Shown: piece after piece, positions 1 to 4,393 of the stretch
Numbering within the stretch: position 1 is the first letter of the stretch
Layout of the letters: every line of letters begins with the position of its first letter
Assembly: GCA_017437205.1 (NCBI GenBank)
Contig: JAFSBP010000162.1
Location: forward strand, 1 to 5,598
Source of the DNA: Lachnospiraceae bacterium
GTDB lineage: Bacteria > Bacillota > Clostridia > Lachnospirales > Lachnospiraceae
DNA length: 5,598 bases
Direction of reading: 5' to 3'
The notes under the pieces: model-generated
What the model was told of the DNA's origin: nothing
Databases searched by the model: none
What the model saw: the letters and a program-made list of their open reading frames with translations, nothing else
Position numbers and translations under genes: made by a program

Positions 1-221
1 AGATCCACCGTGCGGGTGCCGTTGTTGCAGATGATGTAGCGCATCTTCGGAAAAAGTCCGAGATACGGCCCCATCTCCGCCACACTTCTTCCGGTGCAGA
101 ACACCACATGAAACCCGGACGCAAGCGCCTCGTTGATCGCATCGACTGTCCGGGGAGTGATGGACGAGTCCGGAGCTAACACAGTCCCGTCCATATCTAA
201 TGCAAGTAATTTATAATTCAT
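1..221 (-). CDS. Cof-type HAD-IIB family phosphatase, N-terminal part
   Basis: The translation begins MNYKLLALDMDGTVLAPDSS and continues for 73 complete codons to the window edge, so the C-terminal two thirds are missing (the family is usually about 260-280 aa). HAD motif I is present as DMDGT, with the nucleophile D9 and the acid/base D11. The segment VVFCTGR near residues 39-45 fits motif II (T44), and IICNNG near residues 63-68 is the usual strand leading into the C2 cap of Cof-like enzymes. Such proteins are cytoplasmic Mg-dependent phosphatases acting on sugar phosphates, flavin or other small phosphoesters; the substrate cannot be read from this fragment. The ATG lies 3 nt after the pmbA stop. 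An AGGA at 231-234 inside the end of pmbA gives a 9-nt spacer, so translation is probably coupled to pmbA. Family assignment is firm; function beyond that is open. Confidence 0.9.
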   Translation of the reverse strand, partial: MNYKLLALDMDGTVLAPDSSITPRTVDAINEALASGFHVVFCTGRSVAEMGPYLGLFPKMRYIICNNGTRTVD

Positions 222-224
222 CGT

Positions 225-1556
225 TTACTTTCCTGCCACCATAATTTCGCTGACCAGCACACTGGGGGCACCCAGTCCCGACAAGCCCAGTTCCAGATCA
301 TTGCCCAGTGCAGTGATCTGATTCAGCATCTGGTAGAAGTTTCCGGCAATGGTAAAGGACTTCACCGGCTCTGCCTTCTTTCCGCCGCGGATCATGAATC
401 CGCTGCTCTGCAGAGAGAAATCTCCGGTGATAAAGTCAGCACCTGCATGCAGTCCACCCACACTGGTCACCAAAACGCCGTCTCCGGCCTTCGCATACAA
501 CTCCTCGGGAGTGTCGGTTCCCGGCTGAATGAAGAAGTTGGACGGTCTTACCATAATGGGGGAATTTACACCGCGGGCTGCGTTTCCGGTGGACTCCACA
601 CCTGCCTTCGCCGCAGTCGCCATGCTGTGAAGCAATGTCTTCAACACGCCGTTCTCAATTACCGCCTTTGTGCGGGTAGGGGTTCCCTCACCGTCAAACG
701 CGGACTGCTTAAAACTGTCTTTATAGAAAGGATCATCCATCACGGTCACACAATCTGCCGCAACCTTCGTCCCCTCTTTATCCTTCATTAAGGACATGCC
801 GTTCTGTGCATTTTCTGCGGAGAATGCTGCAGAAAATACGCCAAGCATGCTACTCATGGCCTCGTGTGACAACACCAGCGGATACTTTCCGCTGTCGGGA
901 ACGCCTGCTCCCATCTTATCCAGCGCCTTCTTCGCCACGGTCTGTGCCAGATCTTTAAGATCTATCTCGTCCAGACTGCCCAGCTCAATCTTATACGCGT
1001 CGGAGGTCTCCGCGCCGTCGGTCACGATGATCTGAGGGATGAACGCTGCCATACGGAAGGACTCCTTAAGATGTACTCCGTTGGAATTGTCCAAGCAGGT
1101 GGTATTCTCCTGAACCACTGCGGACACCTGAGATGAAGGAGAAACCTTTTCGTCCGCCTCACTCATGCACTTTAACATATCCAAGGTCAGCTCGATCATC
1201 TTTGCGGTGGAAACATCATTCACCGGCTTCGGGCTTGTCTCTCCATAGGTCAGACCGCCGGGACAGAACAGCACCGGCTCCTCTTTCTCCATAGAATACG
1301 CATTTTCCATGGCGCGCTCCACGAGACTCACCGCCTCCTCTTCAGTAAACAGACTGGTAGACGCGTAGCCAATGTGACCGCCGCACACACAGCGCAGGCA
1401 TGCGCCCGCGTCATCGGAACCGGAAAATGCATTGATCTCGCCGCCGAACGCACCTACTTCGGTAGAGGCAGACTGCTCATAGTAAAGCTCATATTCGGTA
1501 AGACCTTTAGCCTTCGCCTCTGCGAAAACCAGATCCTTAAATTCCTGATAATTCAT
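225..1556 (-). CDS. pmbA: TldE/PmbA, non-catalytic partner subunit of the TldD/TldE peptidase
   Basis: This 443-aa protein has the full length and layout of the PmbA/TldE family: an N-terminal domain (about residues 15-85), a middle domain (about 110-215), and a C-terminal domain ending in the typical GLGAPSVLVSEIMVAGK. Family signatures include AFDGEGTPT near residue 286, ENGVLKTLLHSMATA near 301, and TGNAAR near 323. Relative to the neighbouring TldD, the C-terminal Cys ligand is missing. The residues aligned with the TldD zinc motif (about 239-244, GVFSAA) have no His or Glu. This matches the known family role, in which TldE forms a complex with TldD and shapes the substrate channel while TldD holds the metal. 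The TldD/E complex acts in the cytoplasm on peptides, for example microcin B17 leader removal and CcdA degradation in E. coli. The start is fixed by an AGGAGG 7 nt upstream of the ATG. Confidence 0.95.
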   Translation of the reverse strand: MNYQEFKDLVFAEAKAKGLTEYELYYEQSASTEVGAFGGEINAFSGSDDAGACLRCVCGGHIGYASTSLFTEEEAVSLVERAMENAYSMEKEEPVLFCPGGLTYGETSPKPVNDVSTAKMIELTLDMLKCMSEADEKVSPSSQVSAVVQENTTCLDNSNGVHLKESFRMAAFIPQIIVTDGAETSDAYKIELGSLDEIDLKDLAQTVAKKALDKMGAGVPDSGKYPLVLSHEAMSSMLGVFSAAFSAENAQNGMSLMKDKEGTKVAADCVTVMDDPFYKDSFKQSAFDGEGTPTRTKAVIENGVLKTLLHSMATAAKAGVESTGNAARGVNSPIMVRPSNFFIQPGTDTPEELYAKAGDGVLVTSVGGLHAGADFITGDFSLQSSGFMIRGGKKAEPVKSFTIAGNFYQMLNQITALGNDLELGLSGLGAPSVLVSEIMVAGK

Positions 1557-1563
1557 GTTCGCT

Positions 1564-1569
1564 CCTCCT
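1564..1569 (-). promoter_or_regulatory. Ribosome binding site of pmbA, overlapping the tldD stop
   Basis: On the minus strand the tldD stop codon TAA runs directly into AGGAGG, the two sharing a base, followed 7 nt later by the pmbA ATG. The overlap indicates co-transcription and likely translational coupling of tldD and pmbA, which would keep the two complex subunits in balance. Confidence 0.85.
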
Positions 1570-2963
1570 TAACCACGTCCGCCGACGGTAATATTTGATA
1601 CACGGATCATGGGCTGACCCACGTTCGTCGGAACACTTCCGCTGGATGATCCGCACATGCCTGCAGACATATCCAGATTGTCGCTGACCATATCAATATT
1701 CTGAATAACCTCGGAGCCCTTGCCAACCAGGCTGGCACCGCGCACTGCCTCGCAGATCTTTCCGTTGCGGATCATGTAGCCCTCAGCCACTCCAAAGTTG
1801 AATTCGCCGGTCACGGGATTTACAGAACCGCCGCCCATCTTCTTTGCGTACAGACCGTACTCGATGGAAGAAATGATCTCCTCCTCGGTATCCGTTCCGG
1901 GCGCAATATAGGTGTTCGTCATACGTGAGGTGGGCTCATACGCATAGCTCTGACGTCTGGAATTTCCGGTGGGAGCCATGCCCATGCGACGTCCGTTGAA
2001 CTTATCAATCATGTAAGACTTCAGCACACCGTTCTCGATCAGTACGTTCTTCTGGGAAGGCGTACCCTCATCGTCAATGTTAATGGAACCCCATTCATTC
2101 GGAATGGTGCCGTCGTCAATCGCAGTCACCTTCGGGTTTGCCACCATCTGGCCCAGCTTACCGCAGAACTCGGACTGGCCGTAAGCAACCGAGGATGCCT
2201 CCAGAGAGTGTCCACAAGCCTCGTGGAAAATAACACCGCCGAAGCCATTTCCGATGGCAACCGTCATCTTTCCTGCCGGACAGTAGCCCGCGTTTAGCAT
2301 AGTCACCGCCTGCTCCGCCGCAATCACGCCCACTTCCTTCGGATCAATGGTCTCGTAAAGTTCAAAGCCTCTGCGCTTTCCGGGTGCATGATATCCGGTC
2401 TGGTTCTCGCCGTCGCGGCTGGCAATCGCGCTGACACTGATCCGGCTGCGGATCTGACGGTCACTTGTAAGAAGTCCCTCGCTGTTCGCGATGGTAATCT
2501 TGTGGTCCACATCGGCAATACCGCCGCGCACCTGAGAGATGCTCTCATGGTGAGCCTTCGCCGCCGCACAGCCCTCCTTCAACAGATCAATCTTGTCCTG
2601 ATTAGCTACAGAATTCGGCACGATACGCACCGGATGTACATCTCCGAAAATGCGCTCCCGCAGGCGGATGTGCATGGGCGCACTGCCCTCGCCCAAAACC
2701 GCAGCCACCTTCTCAGCACATTTTAAAAGGCCTGCCTCACTCATATCGGACGTGCTGGCAAACACGCTGCGCAGTCCTTTATAAATTCGTACACTGGCAC
2801 CGGAGATTACACGGTCACTGATGGTATATACCTTTCCATCCAGCACCGAAATATCCTTCCCGTCGGTATGCTCCAAGAACACTTCCGCATAATCCGCTCC
2901 GGTGGACATCGCCTTCGCCAGAACACTCTCCAAAACTCTGGAGGAAACTCCGTTCATACTCAT
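1569..2963 (-). CDS. tldD: TldD, zinc-dependent catalytic subunit of the TldD/TldE peptidase
   Basis: This is a full-length 464-aa TldD. The HExxxH zinc-binding motif is visible as HEACGH at residues 247-252 (H247, E248, H252) within GGVIFHEACGHSLEA. The C-terminal Cys expected as third zinc ligand is C437 in AGMCGSSSG. Other family marks are DDEGTPSQ near residue 297, ENGVLKSYMIDKFN near 310, and GGGSVNPVTGEFNF near 377. TldD cleaves small or unfolded peptides that are threaded into the TldD/TldE cavity. Known roles include maturation of some ribosomally made modified peptides and removal of the CcdA antitoxin; no modified-peptide precursor or tailoring gene is visible here, so the substrate is unknown. 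It is the first gene of an operon with pmbA and a HAD phosphatase. The first ATG is preferred over the in-frame ATG two codons later because GAAAGGAG at 2973-2980 lies 9 nt upstream of it. Confidence 0.96.
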   Translation of the reverse strand: MSMNGVSSRVLESVLAKAMSTGADYAEVFLEHTDGKDISVLDGKVYTISDRVISGASVRIYKGLRSVFASTSDMSEAGLLKCAEKVAAVLGEGSAPMHIRLRERIFGDVHPVRIVPNSVANQDKIDLLKEGCAAAKAHHESISQVRGGIADVDHKITIANSEGLLTSDRQIRSRISVSAIASRDGENQTGYHAPGKRRGFELYETIDPKEVGVIAAEQAVTMLNAGYCPAGKMTVAIGNGFGGVIFHEACGHSLEASSVAYGQSEFCGKLGQMVANPKVTAIDDGTIPNEWGSINIDDEGTPSQKNVLIENGVLKSYMIDKFNGRRMGMAPTGNSRRQSYAYEPTSRMTNTYIAPGTDTEEEIISSIEYGLYAKKMGGGSVNPVTGEFNFGVAEGYMIRNGKICEAVRGASLVGKGSEVIQNIDMVSDNLDMSAGMCGSSSGSVPTNVGQPMIRVSNITVGGRG

Positions 2964-2972
2964 AATATAATG

Positions 2973-2980
2973 CTCCTTTC
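2973..2980 (-). promoter_or_regulatory. Ribosome binding site of tldD
   Basis: The minus strand reads GAAAGGAG followed by 9 nt and ATG. This decides between two closely spaced in-frame ATG codons: the downstream one would have a 15-nt spacer. Confidence 0.75.
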
Positions 2981-2996
2981 AGATGCTTCTTTGGAC

Positions 2997-3025
2997 ATTA
3001 TAGCCCAAACCGGAAAGGATTTCAA
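2997..3025 (-). promoter_or_regulatory. Predicted sigma-A promoter of the tldD-pmbA-HAD operon
   Basis: On the minus strand a -35 TTGAAA (3020-3025) and a -10 TATAAT (2997-3002) are separated by exactly 17 nt. The predicted transcription start is near 2990, giving a leader of about 27 nt that contains the tldD ribosome binding site. No operator-like palindrome is evident between the promoter and the gene. The promoter lies back to back with that of the plus-strand nuclease gene, with 35 nt between the two -35 boxes. Confidence 0.75.
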
Positions 3026-3060
3026 CTGATTCAGAAAGAAAGTTTATGTCAAATCTCCTA

Positions 3061-3089
3061 TTGACAATTAATTCCTTTTGTGATATGAT
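3061..3089 (+). promoter_or_regulatory. Near-perfect sigma-A promoter of the nuclease gene, extended -10
   Basis: TTGACA at 3061-3066 and TATGAT at 3084-3089 are separated by 17 nt, and TG at 3081-3082 one base before the -10 gives an extended -10 element. Transcription should start near 3096, about 54 nt before the ATG at 3150. The left inverted repeat therefore forms the very start of the transcript. A weak palindrome (GATAT-GAT-ATATC, 3082-3094) overlaps the -10 and might be an operator, but the arms are only 5 bp. Confidence 0.8.
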
Positions 3090-3096
3090 ATATCTT

Positions 3097-3118
3097 ATCA
3101 ACAAATTCTTTGGGTCAT
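3097..3118 (+). repeat. Left arm of a gene-flanking inverted repeat
   Basis: AAATTCTTTGGGTCAT at 3103-3118 is the exact reverse complement of 4275-4290. Adding the outer ATCAAC (3097-3102) extends the match to about 21 bp, with one extra base on this side. It lies in the predicted 5' leader of the nuclease gene, beginning at about the expected transcription start. Confidence 0.8.
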
Positions 3119-3137
3119 CTCTCCCCACACTTACCGC

Positions 3138-3143
3138 AAAGGA
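3138..3143 (+). promoter_or_regulatory. Ribosome binding site deciding the nuclease start
   Basis: AAAGGA ends 6 nt before ATG at 3150. A TTG at 3144 in the same frame would directly abut this site with no spacer, so ATG 3150 is the better start, giving 317 residues. Confidence 0.75.
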
Positions 3144-3149
3144 TTGATT

Positions 3150-4103
3150 ATGACCACAAAAAATACACACATCTTTGATAAGGTCTTTAAAAAAATTCTT
3201 ACCTTATCTACGAAGGCTGTTATCAACTTAATTAACGGTCTTTTCGAAACTGACTATCCGGAAGATAGTACGATAACCTACAACTGGACAGAGTTTATGG
3301 ATACGGAGCTGCGCCGCACGTTGGCTGACACCATTATTACCATAAACAATCGGTACAGCTATCATATTGAGGCTCAGTTGGAAAAGGATGAAGACATCGT
3401 CTTCCGCGTCTTTGAATATGGTTTCCACCATGCCGACCACCGACGCGCCTCCACCGAGGAATACCACGTACTACACTTCCCCGAACCAAAGATAATCTAC
3501 CTTTACTCTACTAAAGATATTCCGAATACATACACTCTGCGTCTCGATTTCGGAGGGCAGGGATATTTTGACTATAAGGTTCCTGTTTTCAAGTATCTCG
3601 AGACCTCTCTAGAGGAACTGAATCAAAAGAAGCTGATCGTCCTGATTCCTTTTCAGCTTTTAAAACTTCGCAAGCTTCTGCAAAAAAATCGCAGTCCGGA
3701 GAACTTACAGGCATTGCAATATCTCATCGAACATGATATACTTGATAGTATAGAAACCAACTATCAATCAGGTAATATCAGCATAAACGATGCCTACAAG
3801 CTGCAGCGCCTTACCAAGCAGCTCTATAACTACATCTATGCACATTATGCTGAGATGGAGGAATTGAACGATATGACAGATGAATCTTTATTACTCGATA
3901 TCGACATTCTTGAGATGAAGTATGAAAAGAAGCTGGCTGAGTTAGATTCTGCTCTGGCTGAAAAGAACTCTATTTTGGCCAAAATGGACTCTGCTCTGGC
4001 TGAGAAAGACTCTGCTCTGGCTGAGAAAGACTCTGCTCTGGCTGAAAAAGACTCTGAAATTCAGCGTCTAAAAGCAGAGCTACAAAGATTGCAACAACGT
4101 TAA
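3150..4103 (+). CDS. Rpn/PD-(D/E)XK family nuclease ('transposase'-type) with repeat coiled-coil tail
   Basis: The 317-aa protein opens with THIFDKVFKKIL, followed by a short helical region and the nuclease core. D60 (in LADT) and E74-x-Q76 (in YHIEAQ) match the D...ExQ version of the PD-(D/E)XK active site typical of the Rpn / 'PD-(D/E)XK nuclease family transposase' group. Residues about 5-170 form the nuclease fold, 170-250 are helical, and 255-317 are a coiled coil made of DSALAEK heptads. E. coli Rpn proteins are metal-dependent DNA endonucleases that promote recA-independent recombination; related proteins have been linked to phage defence. Whether this one moves DNA, defends, or regulates cannot be told. 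The gene is clearly richer in A+T than tldD/pmbA: one 60-base line at 3661 is 42% GC, against 62% at 2161. It is flanked by inverted repeats and convergent to the next gene, which together suggests horizontal acquisition. Confidence 0.88.
   Translation: MTTKNTHIFDKVFKKILTLSTKAVINLINGLFETDYPEDSTITYNWTEFMDTELRRTLADTIITINNRYSYHIEAQLEKDEDIVFRVFEYGFHHADHRRASTEEYHVLHFPEPKIIYLYSTKDIPNTYTLRLDFGGQGYFDYKVPVFKYLETSLEELNQKKLIVLIPFQLLKLRKLLQKNRSPENLQALQYLIEHDILDSIETNYQSGNISINDAYKLQRLTKQLYNYIYAHYAEMEELNDMTDESLLLDIDILEMKYEKKLAELDSALAEKNSILAKMDSALAEKDSALAEKDSALAEKDSEIQRLKAELQRLQQR
3857..3875 (+). promoter_or_regulatory. Candidate internal ribosome binding site and in-frame start inside the nuclease gene
   Basis: GGAGG at 3857-3861 precedes an in-frame ATG at 3873 (Met242) by 11 nt. 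Initiation here would give a 76-residue product (3873-4103) consisting of the coiled-coil tail alone. Rpn genes in E. coli have been reported to encode a separate C-terminal small protein from an internal start that restrains the full-length nuclease. The spacer is longer than ideal, and GGAGG also arises simply from Met-Glu-Glu codons, so this remains a candidate. Confidence 0.35.
3945..4070 (+). repeat. In-frame 21-bp tandem repeat encoding coiled-coil heptads
   Basis: Six consecutive 21-bp units start at 3945, 3966, 3987, 4008, 4029 and 4050. The consensus is GACTCTGCTCTGGCTGARAA plus one base, encoding DSALAEK. Units 3, 4 and 5 are almost identical, unit 2 is diverged (NSILAKM), and unit 6 degenerates into DSEIQRL. 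Unit length equals one coiled-coil heptad, so gain or loss of units by slippage would change the tail length without breaking the frame. Confidence 0.92.
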
Positions 4104-4123
4104 CTATTAGTGTAGCAGTTTTC

Positions 4124-4256
4124 AAATACCTGGACTTTTTACGCCGTATAAATCGTCATCCTGCAAGTCGTTCCGAACGAGGTGTAGCCGTAGCTACGGT
4201 GAGTGAGAACAACGACGCAGGTGGCGGTTTAGACAAGTGATAAAGTCCACTTATTT
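4124..4256 (+). repeat. Nested palindromic element, possible structured RNA or REP/MITE-like repeat
   Basis: This non-coding stretch starts 20 nt after the nuclease stop. The outer arms 4124-4138 and 4242-4256 pair over 13 of 15 positions (AAATA..TGGACTTT with AAAGTCCA..TATTT). Inside, CCTGC (4160-4164) pairs with GCAGG (4217-4221). After a two-base bulge, GTCGTT (4167-4172) pairs with AACGAC (4211-4216). The centre is a perfect 12-bp palindrome CCGTAGCTACGG at 4188-4199. The arms are correctly nested, which argues against chance. No open reading frame of note occupies it. It could be a structured 3' untranslated region, a separate small RNA, or a dispersed extragenic palindrome. Strand is given as that of the adjacent gene; the DNA palindrome itself has no direction. 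Confidence 0.65.
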
Positions 4257-4274
4257 GGAATCTGATGCACTAAA

Positions 4275-4295
4275 ATGACCCAAAGAATTTTTGAT
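4275..4295 (-). repeat. Right arm of the gene-flanking inverted repeat
   Basis: ATGACCCAAAGAATTT at 4275-4290 is the exact reverse complement of 3103-3118, and the following TTGAT extends the match with one bulged base. The two arms enclose about 1.2 kb containing the nuclease gene and the palindromic element. No convincing target-site duplication is seen outside the arms. Confidence 0.8.
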
Positions 4296-4315
4296 GCTAA
4301 TGCTTACCAATGAAA

Positions 4316-4349
4316 TCCCCTCCGCGTAAAGAGATTTGCACGGAGGGGA
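4316..4349. other. Strong hairpin in the convergent intergenic region
   Basis: TCCCCTCCG (4316-4324) pairs perfectly with CGGAGGGGA (4341-4349). After one mismatch, GTAAA (4326-4330) pairs with TTTGC (4335-4339, one G-U) around a GAGA loop. No T tract follows on either strand, so it is not itself a classical terminator. It abuts the terminator hairpin at 4349-4381 and may reinforce it or be an RNA structure marking the 3' end of the minus-strand transcript. Confidence 0.6.
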
Positions 4350-4382
4350 AAAGGTCGGAACCCTGATGGCTCCGACCTTTTT
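4349..4382. terminator. Bidirectional intrinsic terminator
   Basis: AAAAGGTCGGA (4349-4359) pairs with TCCGACCTTTT (4371-4381) in an 11-bp perfect stem around an 11-nt loop. On the plus strand five T residues (4378-4382) end the hairpin; on the minus strand the stem ends in four T. Its position between the convergent nuclease gene and the minus-strand gene, 11 nt beyond the latter's stop codon, fits termination of both. Confidence 0.85.
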
Positions 4383-4393
4383 ACTTACCGCAT

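Noticed and set aside
849..866. HEAMSS in PmbA (residues 231-236) resembling a decayed HExxxH zinc motif
   Set aside because: Aligning from the shared Gly-Lys before this region puts the TldD motif opposite PmbA residues 239-244 (GVFSAA), eight positions further on, so the His-Glu pair is not at the homologous site and is a coincidence.
3047..3052. A perfect TTGACA on the minus strand upstream of tldD
   Set aside because: The hexamer 17 nt downstream is TCAGTT, which is not -10-like; the TTGAAA-17-TATAAT pair closer to tldD is far better.
3144..3146. TTG as start codon of the nuclease gene (319 aa)
   Set aside because: It directly abuts the AAAGGA ribosome binding site with no spacer, whereas ATG at 3150 has a 6-nt spacer and begins the usual N-terminus of the family.
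2964..3149. Small peptide gene (for example a TldD/E substrate) between tldD and the nuclease gene
   Set aside because: The stretch is filled by two divergent promoters, leaders and the left inverted repeat; no short frame with a ribosome binding site was seen.
3228..3467. Open frame on the minus strand within the nuclease gene, and similar open frames opposite tldD, pmbA and the right-hand gene
   Set aside because: They lie wholly inside well-supported genes, have no ribosome binding sites or recognisable domains, and follow from codon bias of the real genes.
3945..4070. CRISPR-like or short tandem non-coding repeat
   Set aside because: The units are directly adjacent without spacers, are 21 bp in frame, and encode coiled-coil heptads.
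3129..4392. 10-bp direct repeat ACTTACCGCA at 3129-3138 and 4383-4392, a possible target-site duplication
   Set aside because: It does not sit at the outer edges of the inverted repeats, and about fifteen 10-bp matches are expected by chance in a window this size.
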